This document shows positions 1 through 8,124 of a stretch of 64,000 nt of DNA, one piece after another. How positions within the stretch are numbered: the stretch's first letter is position 1; each line of letters starts with the position of its first letter. The notes under the pieces were generated by a model. It saw only the letters and a program-made list of their open reading frames with translations. It had not been told where the DNA came from and did no database searches. Source of the stretch: Actinomycetes bacterium (GTDB lineage: Bacteria; Actinomycetota; Actinomycetes; Actinomycetales; Dermatophilaceae); contig JAKOPT010000058.1 in NCBI GenBank assembly GCA_029778715.1, positions 1-64,000 on the forward strand, written 5' to 3'. A program made the translations under genes and the position numbers.

Positions 1-21
1 CTCCACGTTCGTGGCCCCACC

Positions 22-67
22 ACACATCGTCCTTGACCCGCGGATCCGCAGGTCAAGGACGATGTGT
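22..67. repeat. long perfect intergenic hairpin
   Basis: The arms at 22-38 and 51-67 are perfect 17-bp reverse complements. The loop itself contains a 10-bp palindrome (40-49), so almost the whole 46 bases can fold. No T-run follows on either strand, so it is not a textbook rho-independent terminator, although it lies just past the 3' end of the minus-strand HicB-like remnant and may end its transcript. Confidence 0.6.
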
Positions 68-84
68 TTGCGCGCGTTGTGCTG

Positions 85-668
85 CTAGACAGTGAGCAGT
101 TCGCGCGGGGCAAATTCGGATGCGGAGGTGGCGGGTTCGAGTTCCGCGACGATCTGCGCGAACGTCGTCGCCCGGTCAATCCCATGTTCCCCCGCGCTGA
201 CTCGACGGATGGGGAGCGCGAGACCATAGGTCTCGCCCCCGGTGATGACCGCCGTGAGACCACCGTCGGCGTCCAACTGATCGATCATCCAGCCGAGGGT
301 GTCGGTCGCGAGAGTGAGGATGCACAAACGCGAGCCGACGGAGTCCGCCTGCAACCGGTCGAGGGTGGCCGGGTTCTCCTCCACATAGCGCATCCAACGG
401 CTGGCCAATTGGTACCGACGCTGCCTGCCCAGGCCCGCCTCGCTGACGCGCAGGCTCCACTCGCGACCCTCGGTGACGAAGTAGCGCTCGACGTGCAATT
501 CGAGATGGTAGTCGGTGCGAGCCCGCACTCACTGAGAAGGAGAACAACCTGCGCGTTGGCGTCGCCATCCGGATCGATCGACCCGACGAGCCCGGGAACC
601 TGAGGTGAGGTGACGCCGATCCCAAACTCCGCGCCATAATCGGACAAGATGACGTGGACGTCAGGCAC
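85..668 (-). pseudogene. HicB-like antitoxin, apparently frameshifted
   Basis: Two minus-strand reading frames make sense only when joined. From the ATG at 668 the frame reads MPDVHVIL, then SPQVPGLVG, an N-terminus like HicB antitoxins, and stays protein-like to about 525. Past that it becomes low-complexity shadow sequence. A second frame from a GTG at 528 to 85 (147 aa) carries protein-like sequence to the end and has a TGA directly before its GTG. HicB proteins mask HicA mRNA interferases and often bind their own promoter. The start overlaps the end of the HicA-like gene by 8 bases, the usual coupled TA layout. It could be a true frameshift, a sequencing error, or two overlapping genes; 85-528 could be translated alone. 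The HicB assignment is moderate. Confidence 0.5.
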
Positions 669-888
669 GGTCAGTCACCTCCTGGGCTTCTCTCAATGAC
701 AAGTGCACCTGCTTGACACGTATGGACCTGATCTCGATCGGGGAGAGTTCTCGGTTCCGATGGAACGCCCAGATGAGCTGCGGCCTTCCCGGTGCCGACA
801 GTACTTCGTGCGAGCCCTTTCCCCGGCCGGGCACCGCGGCGTAGCCCAACTCACGCTCCAACAGTCGCCCGAATTGTCGGGCCGTCAT
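661..888 (-). CDS. HicA-like toxin (YcfA/HicA family)
   Basis: This is a small basic protein of 75 aa from the ATG at 888. A TTG at 915, preceded by a GAGG, would add nine residues. The core GKGSHEV carries the lysine, serine and histidine typical of the HicA double-stranded-RNA-binding fold, where the histidine is catalytic in the mRNA interferase. The tail, with ELSPIEIRSI, matches the family's C-terminal helix. It sits 11-38 bases after the DUF4442 gene on the same strand and overlaps the HicB-like frame. If the downstream antitoxin is really broken, the toxin would have to be weak, silent or neutralised elsewhere. Identification is by motif only. Confidence 0.6.
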   Translation of the reverse strand: MTARQFGRLLERELGYAAVPGRGKGSHEVLSAPGRPQLIWAFHRNRELSPIEIRSIRVKQVHLSLREAQEVTDRA

Positions 889-926
889 GGACCGGACGCC
901 TGGAACGGGGGTCAAGTCCGCCTACC

Positions 927-1418
927 TCACGTGCTCGCCGGCTTGCGGCGGATGTAGAGCTGCTTGCGGACCCGGGCGATGACGGTGCCGTCGGCGGTGG
1001 CGATGTCCACGGCATACCAGCGCAACACCTTCTCCCCGTCGGCCGCCGCGTCACGCACCTCGGCGACCATGGCGTCGGTGAGGTCGAAACGCGCCCGCAC
1101 ATCGCCGCGGCCCGGCGCGACGAACTCGATGGTGCCGGCCTTGTCCCAGACAACGTAGTCGGGCCCGAGGCGCCGCATCATGAGGATCATCCACCACGGG
1201 TCGACCATCGAAAACAGCGAGCCGCCGAACTGGGTGCCGACGAAATTGGCCGTCCACGGTCGCAACTTCAACTCGGTCACGGCCGTCGAGAAGTCGTCGG
1301 CCAACTCCACGAGGTGGATCCCAGTCGCGGCGTACGGAGGCCACAACCGGATCGTCCGGCGGATTCCGGCGGCGCTGGAGAGCAGGCTGGACCAGGTGGG
1401 CAGCGACGGCAGCGGCAT
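927..1418 (-). CDS. DUF4442 domain hotdog-fold protein
   Basis: This 163-aa protein is of the DUF4442 family, which has the hotdog fold of acyl-CoA thioesterases, though its substrate is not established. The segment TQFGGSLFSMVDPWWMIL matches the conserved family core, and DKAGTIEFVAPGRG precedes the second beta hairpin. The protein fills the usual length with no signal peptide or membrane segment. A CACAAT hexamer lies exactly six bases before the ATG and there is no Shine-Dalgarno sequence, so the transcript is probably leaderless. It diverges from the PAP2 gene, and the HicA-like gene follows on the same strand. Confidence 0.8.
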   Translation of the reverse strand: MPLPSLPTWSSLLSSAAGIRRTIRLWPPYAATGIHLVELADDFSTAVTELKLRPWTANFVGTQFGGSLFSMVDPWWMILMMRRLGPDYVVWDKAGTIEFVAPGRGDVRARFDLTDAMVAEVRDAAADGEKVLRWYAVDIATADGTVIARVRKQLYIRRKPAST

Positions 1419-1450
1419 GTCGCCATTGTGTCAAGGCGGGTCGTGATCCA

Positions 1451-2341
1451 ATGCGAGGTATGCCGCCCGCTCCCGACCGTCTCTCCGCGCCGCCTCCCGG
1501 GGCAACCCGACACGCTGCCGTGGCCCCCGCCTTCGAGGAGACCATCGGTGAGCGTGACCTCGCGCAGTGGCGTTCGCACCTGGGCCAGCGACTGGTGGCG
1601 TCCGCGGACCGGGCCACCGCCGTCCTCGACGCGCGCTGGCCGCGCTGGAGCCTTGCTGTCACCCTGGTGCTCATCGTTGTCGTCGGTGGGGGGCTCGCCA
1701 TCGGCGTGGCGCACACCGCCGCCGAGGTGTACGAGCAGGTCGTCGCCCACAGTGGGCTGGCCGCGCTCGACGAACCCCTTCTCACCTGGGCGGTGACGAC
1801 TCGCACCCCACGGCGCGACGCGGCCGTCACCGCGTTCACCGACGTGGGCGGGCCGGTCGGGGGCGCCATCCTCGCCGTTGCCGTCCTGGCCGTCCTTCTT
1901 CTCTGGTGGCGCCGCTGGACCCCGCTGTGGGTGCTCGCCCCCGCGTTGCTCGGCGCCGTCGTCCTCACCGGGGTCGGCAAGGACCTGACCGGGCGGGCTC
2001 GCCCACCCCGGTCTCTGGCGGTGCCGCCCTACGAGGTGAGCGCTTCCTTTCCCAGCGGGCACACCCTCAACGCGACCGTGCTCGCCGGGCTCACGGCATA
2101 CCTCATCCTGATCGTGGCCCGCCGCGCCTGGGTGGGTGCGCTGGGGCTGGCCGTGTCGGCCACGTATGCCGTGGCCATGGGCCTGTCGCGGGTGTGGCTC
2201 GGCCACCACTGGCTCACCGATGTCATCGCCGGCTGGCTCCTCGGGCTGGCCTGGGTGCTCGGTGTCGTCACCCTCCACCGGCTCGTCCTCACCCTGCGCC
2301 GGGCCCGAGCCGCACCCCGCTCACCCCGCGGCGCGGCATAG
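1451..2341 (+). CDS. PAP2-family membrane phosphatase
   Basis: This is a membrane phosphatase of the PAP2 superfamily, which dephosphorylates lipid phosphates such as undecaprenyl pyrophosphate or phosphatidic acid at the outer face of the membrane. The three signature motifs are complete: KDLTGRARP at 177-185, PSGH at 201-204, and SR with the catalytic histidine and aspartate (S246, R247, H253, D257). Several hydrophobic helices surround them, with the first at about 68-88. The length, 296 aa, is somewhat long because of a 60-residue cytoplasmic N-terminus. ATGs at 1451 and 1460 are both possible starts. A bidirectional hairpin follows the stop. The exact substrate cannot be read from sequence. 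Confidence 0.9.
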   Translation: MRGMPPAPDRLSAPPPGATRHAAVAPAFEETIGERDLAQWRSHLGQRLVASADRATAVLDARWPRWSLAVTLVLIVVVGGGLAIGVAHTAAEVYEQVVAHSGLAALDEPLLTWAVTTRTPRRDAAVTAFTDVGGPVGGAILAVAVLAVLLLWWRRWTPLWVLAPALLGAVVLTGVGKDLTGRARPPRSLAVPPYEVSASFPSGHTLNATVLAGLTAYLILIVARRAWVGALGLAVSATYAVAMGLSRVWLGHHWLTDVIAGWLLGLAWVLGVVTLHRLVLTLRRARAAPRSPRGAA

Positions 2342-2376
2342 CGAAGGGGCGCCACCGGTGTGGTGACGCCCCTTCG
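2342..2376. terminator. bidirectional stem-loop terminator
   Basis: A 15-base arm at 2342-2356 pairs with 2362-2376 with a single mismatch around a five-base loop. It lies exactly between the convergent PAP2 and ppdK stops, so it probably ends both transcripts. There is no clear U-tract, as is common in high-GC actinobacteria. Confidence 0.65.
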
Positions 2377-2388
2377 TGACGGTTGGGC

Positions 2389-5076
2389 TCAGCGGGTGTC
2401 GCTGCCGCCACCGCCGACGGCCCGGCCGGCCTCGAGGCGGGCGACGGGGACGCGGAACGGCGAGCAGGAGACGTAGTTGAGGCCACGCTCCTCGAAGAAG
2501 TGCACCGACTCCGGGTCGCCACCGTGCTCACCACAGACGCCGACCTTGAGGTTGGGCTTGGTGCGCCGGCCCTCGTCGGTGCCGATGCGCACGAGGCGCC
2601 CGACGCCGACGGTGTCGATCGTCTCGAACGGGGACACGCCGAGAATCCCGGCCTCCATGTAGCGGCTGAAGAAGCTCGACTCGACGTCGTCGCGCGAGAA
2701 GCCCCACGTCGTCTGGGTGAGGTCGTTGGTGCCGAACGAGAAGAAGTCGGCCGCCTCGGCGATGTCACCGGCGGTGAGGGCCGCGCGGGGCAACTCGATC
2801 ATCGTGCCGACGAGGTGGTCGAGGTGGACCGAGTGCTTGACCCGTGCCTCGTGGGCGGCCTCGGCGATCTCTTCCTTGATGTTGCGGAGTTCCTCGACGG
2901 CACCGACGAGCGGAACCATGATCTCCGGGTGCGCCGAACCACCTTCTTCGGTGACGATCGCAGCGGCCTCGAGGATCGCCTGGGACTGCATCTCGAACAG
3001 GCCCGGGATGGCGATGCCGAGCCGGACCCCGCGCAGACCGAGCATGGGGTTCTGCTCGTGGAGGCGGTGCACGGCGGCGAGGAGCTTGGTGTCCTTGTCG
3101 ACGGCGTGCCCGGTCGCCTCGGCCACAGCCACCTTGACCGACAACTCGGTGAGGTCGGGAAGGAACTCGTGCAACGGCGGGTCGAGGAGGCGGATGGTCA
3201 CCGGGAGGCTGTCCATGGCCCGGAAGAGCTCGACGAAGTCGCCGCGCTGGAGCGGGAGCAACTCGGTGAACACCTGCTGGCGGGCCTCATCGGTCTCGGC
3301 AAGGATGAGCCGCTCGACCAGTTCGCGCCGGTCGCCGAGGAACATGTGCTCGGTGCGGCACAGGCCGATCCCTTCGGCGCCGAACCGGCGGGCGCGCGCG
3401 GCGTCCTCGGCGTTGTCGGCGTTGGCGCGCACCCGCAGGCGGCGACGGTCGTCGGCGATGGCCATGAGCCGGTCGACCGCGGCGACGAGCGGGCCACCCT
3501 CGGCGGCGGCGATCGTGCCCTCGAAGTACTGGACGACCGGGGAGGCGGTGACGGGCACCTCGCCGACGAAGATCTCACCGGTCGAGCCGTCGATGGAGAT
3601 GACGTCGCCTTCGTGGATGACCGTGCCGTCGGGGGTGGTGAACTGCTTGGTCTTGGTGTCGACGTCGAGGGCCTCGGCGCCGCAGACACAGGTGCGGCCC
3701 ATACCGCGGGCAACCACGGCGGCGTGCGAGGTCTTGCCGCCACGGGAGGTGAGGATGCCCTGGGCGGCGACCATGCCGGCGAGGTCGTCGGGGTTGGTCT
3801 CGCGGCGGACGAGGATGACGGGGGTGCCTTCCTCGGCCCAGGCGACGGCGGTCGCGGAGTCGAACACGGCCTTGCCGACCGCGGCGCCGGGGGAGGCGCT
3901 CATGCCCTTGGCGAGCAGGTCCTTGGCGCTGCCGTGGTCGAAGTGGGGGAACATCAACTGGGCGAGCTGGTCACCGGTGACCCGCTGGAGCGCCTCGTCC
4001 TCGTCGATGAGGCCCTCGTCGAGCAGGTCGGTGGCGATCCGGAAGGCCGCCTCGGCGGTGCGCTTGCCCACGCGGGTCTGGAGCATGAAGAGCTTGCCGT
4101 CCTCGACGGTGAACTCGATGTCGCACATGTCGCGGTAGTGCTTCTCCAGCCGGTCCATGATCGCGATGAGCTCGTCGTAGCTCTTCTTGTCGATGGCCTC
4201 CATGTCGGCCAGGGTCAAGGTGTTGCGGATGCCCGCGACGACATCTTCGCCCTGGGCGTTTTGGAGGTAGTCGCCGTAGACGCCGACGGCACCCGTGGCC
4301 GGGTCGCGGGTGAACGCGACACCCGAGCCGGAGTCCATGCCGCGGTTGCCGAAGGCCATCGCCTGGACGTTGACGGCGGTGCCGAGGTCGGCAGGAATGC
4401 GCTCGCGGCGGCGGTAGAGGATGGCGCGCTCGGAGTTCCACGAGTTGAAGACCGCTTCGACGGCGCCGAGCAACTGGGCCGTGGCGTCCTGCGGGAAGTC
4501 GGAGCCGGAGTCTTCGCGGATGATCACCTTGTATGCCGCGACGAGCTTCTTGAGGTCGTCGGCGTCGAGGTCGAGGTCACCGGTCACGCCCTTGGCGGCC
4601 TTGATCTCGTCCATCGCGTCCTCGAAACGCTCACCGTTGAGGTCGAGGACGGTCTTGCCGTACATCTGGAGCAGGCGGCGGTAGGAGTCCCAGGCGAACC
4701 GCTCGTTGCCGGTCTGGGCAGCGAGGCCGACGACCGAGCCGTCGTTGAGGCCGACGTTGAGGACGGTTTCCATCATGCCGGGCATGGAGAACTTCGCACC
4801 GGAACGCACAGACACCAGGAGGGGGTCGTTCGCGTCGCCGAGGGTGCGGCCGATCTTGCCCTCGAGGGTGTGGATGTGCGCGGCGACCTCGTCTGCGAGC
4901 CCGTCGGGCATCGCCTTGGCGGCGAGGTAGGCGCGACACGCATTGGTGTCGATGGTGAAACCAGGCGGCACGGGGATGCCAAGGTTGGTCATCTCGGCGA
5001 GGTTGGCTCCCTTGCCGCCGAGAAGATCCTTGGCGTCGCGGTTACCTTCCTCGAAGTCATGCACAAACGGGGCCAT
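2389..5076 (-). CDS. ppdK: pyruvate, phosphate dikinase
   Basis: This enzyme reversibly converts pyruvate, ATP and phosphate to phosphoenolpyruvate, AMP and pyrophosphate in the cytoplasm. At 895 aa it has the usual full length: an N-terminal nucleotide-binding domain beginning GGKGANLAEMTNLG, the swivelling phosphohistidine domain with GGKTSHAAVVARGMG (phospho-acceptor about H451), and a C-terminal PEP/pyruvate TIM barrel ending in GVCGEHGGDPESVHFF with its conserved cysteine. A GGGAGGT Shine-Dalgarno lies just before the ATG. It is monocistronic, facing the PAP2 gene. The GTATGCCG octamer common elsewhere is absent from the whole gene. A 920-aa open frame opposite it is a coding shadow. Confidence 0.97.
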   Translation of the reverse strand: MAPFVHDFEEGNRDAKDLLGGKGANLAEMTNLGIPVPPGFTIDTNACRAYLAAKAMPDGLADEVAAHIHTLEGKIGRTLGDANDPLLVSVRSGAKFSMPGMMETVLNVGLNDGSVVGLAAQTGNERFAWDSYRRLLQMYGKTVLDLNGERFEDAMDEIKAAKGVTGDLDLDADDLKKLVAAYKVIIREDSGSDFPQDATAQLLGAVEAVFNSWNSERAILYRRRERIPADLGTAVNVQAMAFGNRGMDSGSGVAFTRDPATGAVGVYGDYLQNAQGEDVVAGIRNTLTLADMEAIDKKSYDELIAIMDRLEKHYRDMCDIEFTVEDGKLFMLQTRVGKRTAEAAFRIATDLLDEGLIDEDEALQRVTGDQLAQLMFPHFDHGSAKDLLAKGMSASPGAAVGKAVFDSATAVAWAEEGTPVILVRRETNPDDLAGMVAAQGILTSRGGKTSHAAVVARGMGRTCVCGAEALDVDTKTKQFTTPDGTVIHEGDVISIDGSTGEIFVGEVPVTASPVVQYFEGTIAAAEGGPLVAAVDRLMAIADDRRRLRVRANADNAEDAARARRFGAEGIGLCRTEHMFLGDRRELVERLILAETDEARQQVFTELLPLQRGDFVELFRAMDSLPVTIRLLDPPLHEFLPDLTELSVKVAVAEATGHAVDKDTKLLAAVHRLHEQNPMLGLRGVRLGIAIPGLFEMQSQAILEAAAIVTEEGGSAHPEIMVPLVGAVEELRNIKEEIAEAAHEARVKHSVHLDHLVGTMIELPRAALTAGDIAEAADFFSFGTNDLTQTTWGFSRDDVESSFFSRYMEAGILGVSPFETIDTVGVGRLVRIGTDEGRRTKPNLKVGVCGEHGGDPESVHFFEERGLNYVSCSPFRVPVARLEAGRAVGGGGSDTR

Positions 5077-5159
5077 GCGGGGACCTCCCAGGGTTCGGAA
5101 AAAGGGTTCAGGTCCAACCGTAGTGCGTGCGGCAGACCAACGTGACCGCCATCACCTGG

Positions 5160-5777
5160 TTACGGAACGGTAGCCTCCCAGTGATCTGCGACACGTGCGA
5201 ACCCTAGGCGGCCGTAGTAGTCGCCATCCACGCCCGCCAGGGTGTGGATCCTGGTGAACCCGCGCTCGACGAACAATCCCGAGCGCCGATAGACGAACTC
5301 GCCGGGCGTGAAGTCGCGGTATTTGGGTGTGACATAGTCGACTTCAACGATGGCAAGGCCCGCTCCGGCGTCCTTGACGATGACCACCCCGGCCGTTTCG
5401 TAGCCCTTGAGGATGAGGTACGCCGTCCGCTCCCCGGCCGCGTCCATCCCCTGGAACCCCGGAAAGAAGCGGGTGATGTCGTCCGCCTCGACGGTGAGGA
5501 AATGGCGCAGGAAGGCATCGTTCCCCGCGACCGAGAGCACGGCATACGCATTGGCATTGCGGCGGTCACGGATCAAACCGACGATGAAGTACGTGTTGAT
5601 GGCGACCAGGGCGAGGTTCATCGCGACCATCGGCCACACCGCGAGCAGCCCGTTGTAGAGCGCCAACAGCGAGCAGGCCACCGAGTTGAGCACCCGGAAG
5701 CGAAGCATGCGGGCTTGCAGGAGGGAGTAGATGACGAAAGCGGAACCGAACCAGCCGAACGCGTCGAGCCATGACAT
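5160..5777 (-). CDS. YgjV-like membrane protein
   Basis: The first 75 residues hold three or four hydrophobic helices, beginning WFGSAFVIYSLLQARMLRFR, the pattern of the YgjV/Imp-YgjV family of small inner-membrane proteins of unknown function. From about residue 80 to the end (205 aa) the protein is soluble, with alternating strands and helices that I cannot place securely. A domain of this kind is often seen in actinobacterial versions. A TACGCT hexamer eight bases before the ATG may be the -10 of a short-leader transcript. The gene stands alone, divergent from the VanZ-like gene. No enzymatic motif is visible. Confidence 0.7.
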   Translation of the reverse strand: MSWLDAFGWFGSAFVIYSLLQARMLRFRVLNSVACSLLALYNGLLAVWPMVAMNLALVAINTYFIVGLIRDRRNANAYAVLSVAGNDAFLRHFLTVEADDITRFFPGFQGMDAAGERTAYLILKGYETAGVVIVKDAGAGLAIVEVDYVTPKYRDFTPGEFVYRRSGLFVERGFTRIHTLAGVDGDYYGRLGFARVADHWEATVP

Positions 5778-5837
5778 GAGGGCAAAGCGTACGTCGGATG
5801 CGGGGTTCGCCGCCTCGGGCGTGCGTCAATAGGCGGT

Positions 5838-6218
5838 ATGCCGTCCGCTCCCGCCCGTGCCGCGTTGCTCCGTCGCCTGCTCCTCCTCGGGTTCGGCATC
5901 GCGGTGGGAGTGCAGGCGTATGTGCTCTACGTGCCGAAGATGCCTGGGACACTGCCATTTCCGCAGGCCGACAAGGTGGTCCATGCGCTGATCTTCGCGG
6001 CGCCGGTGTTCTTGGGGCTGCTCCTCGACCTCACCCCTTGGCTGGTTGTCGGCCTCTTCTCGGTGCATGCCCCGGTGAGTGAGGTGATTCAGCGCGTGTT
6101 CCTGCCCGATCGCTCCGGGAGTGCCGGCGATGTGGCGGCGGATGTCGCGGGCGTGCTCCTCGGCGTGGCCGCGGCCTGGGCCTTCGGCCGCCTCCTGAGT
6201 CGTCGCGCCGGCCCGTGA
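5838..6218 (+). CDS. VanZ-like family membrane protein
   Basis: A 126-aa integral membrane protein with four predicted helices and the family landmarks DKVVHALIF, a polar SEVIQ between helices, and DRSGSAGDVAADVAG, which corresponds to the conserved R-x-x-x-x-x-D-x-x-x-N-x-x-G region of VanZ-like proteins. VanZ itself confers low-level teicoplanin resistance by an unclear mechanism, and most relatives have no assigned role. There is no signal peptide other than the first helix. A second, more distant VanZ-like gene lies at 21247. It ends 19 bases from the convergent ImmA/IrrE gene. Confidence 0.8.
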   Translation: MPSAPARAALLRRLLLLGFGIAVGVQAYVLYVPKMPGTLPFPQADKVVHALIFAAPVFLGLLLDLTPWLVVGLFSVHAPVSEVIQRVFLPDRSGSAGDVAADVAGVLLGVAAAWAFGRLLSRRAGP

Positions 6219-6237
6219 CTCGGTGGCGTCCAATTCG

Positions 6238-7281
6238 TCAAATGCTGTGCAGCCGCCGCGCCGGCGCGGGCATCAGGGTGTTGCGCGATGAGCCGAGGAA
6301 GCCGGCGGCCTCAGCGATCTCATCATCGGTCAACCCCAGGTCGCTCATTTGCTCCCGGATTGCCCGGAGCAATCGGGGCGTTTCGGGAGCGAGCGAGTCG
6401 CTGCCTGGTTCGCGGATCCGCCACTGCCGATAACTGATCTGTTTGTAGAGCCGAGTCCGTTGAGCGTGATCGATGACGCCGAGGTCGTGGGCCCGCAGCA
6501 CCAGCGCCTGCACTGAAACTCCCCACTCCTGCTTCAGGTCAAGAGCTGAGCCGAGGGTGAAGTTGCGCAACTGTGGCCGGATGACCGCTTCGGGCATCAG
6601 GAACTCCGCGGCGAAGGCATTGGCCTGGTCTTCAACCTCCACGGGGACTTCGCGACGGTGAAGCACGAGATGCCCAAGTTCATGGGCGAGGGTCCATCGG
6701 ACACGGTCGACGGGAGCGGAGGTGTTGTACATGACCAGTGGCAGGTCTGCAGACCATTGCGAGAGTCCATCCGCTCGACTGGTCCCCATATCTTGGCCGA
6801 TCACTGGACAGCCCGCGCTCTCAAGCCAGCCAACGAGGTCGCGGACCGGCCCGATGGGGATCCGCCATTGCATACGCGTGACACGGGCGGCCTCTTGCGG
6901 GGTCGCATCCACCGGGTCAAGGGAGGGGATGGTCCGTGAGGACTGGACCGACACGGCCTCGGCAAGGAACTCCGCGTGGAGGCGGTGCATGTTTAACGTG
7001 GCCTCGAGTTGCCTCCAGACGGTGGGCCGCGCAGTGGCGCGGCGACGCAAATGCGCATCCACGGCTATGGCCGCTTCGGGCCTGGATGCCGACGCAACGA
7101 AGCGGCTGCTCCACCCGAACACCTCACCGATCCGCGTCAGAGTCTCGGTGTCGGGAGAACGCGTGCCCTTCTCGTAACGGTGGATCGATGCTTGCTGCAC
7201 GCCGAGCCGCTGTGCGAGTTCGACCTGAGTCATGCCCTGGGCCTGGCGTGCGGTCTCGATGAGGATGCCGAGGTTGTTCAC
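6238..7281 (-). CDS. XRE regulator with ImmA/IrrE metallopeptidase domain
   Basis: An N-terminal XRE helix-turn-helix (residues 5-60, with VELAQRLGVQQASIHRYEKG) is joined to a COG2856-type zinc metallopeptidase domain carrying TLAHELGHLVLHR (HELGH at 200-204) and a downstream glutamate-rich DQANAFAAEFLMP helix. Known family members cleave repressors or antitoxins (ImmA in ICEBs1, IrrE/PprI in Deinococcus), so it probably acts as a DNA-binding protease switch. It is the second gene of a two-gene operon, its ATG overlapping the upstream stop by four bases. Base use is visibly less GC-rich than neighbours and the GTATGCCG octamer is absent from the locus, suggesting acquisition. Confidence 0.88.
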   Translation of the reverse strand: MNNLGILIETARQAQGMTQVELAQRLGVQQASIHRYEKGTRSPDTETLTRIGEVFGWSSRFVASASRPEAAIAVDAHLRRRATARPTVWRQLEATLNMHRLHAEFLAEAVSVQSSRTIPSLDPVDATPQEAARVTRMQWRIPIGPVRDLVGWLESAGCPVIGQDMGTSRADGLSQWSADLPLVMYNTSAPVDRVRWTLAHELGHLVLHRREVPVEVEDQANAFAAEFLMPEAVIRPQLRNFTLGSALDLKQEWGVSVQALVLRAHDLGVIDHAQRTRLYKQISYRQWRIREPGSDSLAPETPRLLRAIREQMSDLGLTDDEIAEAAGFLGSSRNTLMPAPARRLHSI

Positions 7282-7898
7282 GATGTCGCCTTGGCGGTGC
7301 CGCCCTTGATGAGGAGTTTGCCATCAAAAGCCACTACCGGCAGCGAAGGGCCAGGGCTGGGGGTGCTCGGTACCGGAGTGAGCACCGTGGTGCCGCCGGT
7401 CTCTGCGACCAGTTCGATGACCCACAGCACGTTGTGGTTTCCGTCGCGAGCCGACAGCACCGCCGGACCAATGAGGCGGGCTTCGGCGTCCCAGCGGAAA
7501 CCCCCGATGAGCCGAATCTCTTGCAGCAGTTGCGGTGGGTCTTGAACGATGAAGTCCTTGAAAGCTTCCGTCGGGTAGGACGACACCAAGTCGGCAGGTC
7601 CGTGCTTCTTGAACCGCAGGCGGAACAAATCAGTAACGTAGATCTCACGCCGCGGCTCCACGTCCCGGACCTGAACGGAGGACACGTGAGCCTCGAAAAG
7701 GTCACGGACGTTGGCGAACAGCTGATCGTGAATCCAGTTGAGGATGCCGCGTTGAGTCTGCCGCGCAGCAAGACGAGGAACGGCGCGTCGGTACTCATCA
7801 AGGTCGTCGCGAGTGCGAGCCACAGACTGCCCGATGGCCTCGAAGCTGGGCTGGCCCAAGAGGGACAACACCTCATCGGAATTTCTTACATCGATCAT
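7278..7898 (-). CDS. unknown partner of XRE-ImmA/IrrE protein
   Basis: I do not recognise this 206-aa protein. It is soluble, mostly helical at the N-terminus (MIDVRNSDEVLSLLG and following), with a conserved-looking middle (NWIHDQLFANVRDLFEAH), and ends in a low-complexity Pro/Ser/Thr stretch followed by VVAFDGKLLIKGG. It precedes and overlaps the XRE-ImmA/IrrE gene by four bases, so the two are translated together. By analogy with XRE-protease pairs it may be the toxin, stress effector or protease substrate of a TA-like unit. That is inference from context only. A TATTTT hexamer seven bases before the ATG suggests a leaderless start. Confidence 0.65.
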   Translation of the reverse strand: MIDVRNSDEVLSLLGQPSFEAIGQSVARTRDDLDEYRRAVPRLAARQTQRGILNWIHDQLFANVRDLFEAHVSSVQVRDVEPRREIYVTDLFRLRFKKHGPADLVSSYPTEAFKDFIVQDPPQLLQEIRLIGGFRWDAEARLIGPAVLSARDGNHNVLWVIELVAETGGTTVLTPVPSTPSPGPSLPVVAFDGKLLIKGGTAKATS

Positions 7899-7905
7899 AC
7901 CGGAG

Positions 7906-7911
7906 AAAATA
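7906..7911 (-). promoter_or_regulatory. putative -10 of the XRE/ImmA operon
   Basis: TATTTT on the minus strand lies seven bases before the ATG at 7898, with no Shine-Dalgarno between. The surrounding 226-base divergent space toward the helicase gene is the obvious place for autoregulation by the XRE domain, but I see no clean operator. Confidence 0.35.
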
Positions 7912-8124
7912 CCACTCGGGAGTGGATCGGGAGGTCCGGCGCGCGTTCGCGATCCGAATCGCTTTCACAACGGCCAGGCCGTGGGCGGAGCGCTGGTAGA
8001 CTTGGCAGGTTATCGCGCAGCGGCGCATGGAAGCGCTGCCCATTCAACTCGAGCGAACCCCCGTGCACTCATGAGGCTCGAGACGCGCATTGTCGCCACC
8101 GAGACTGAGACGAGTTGATCTCCC

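Noticed and set aside
2383-5145. 920-aa plus-strand open frame across ppdK
   Set aside because: It is exactly antisense to a complete, well-conserved pyruvate phosphate dikinase and has a shadow composition (rich in Gly, Val, Glu, Asp) caused by high-GC codons on the other strand.
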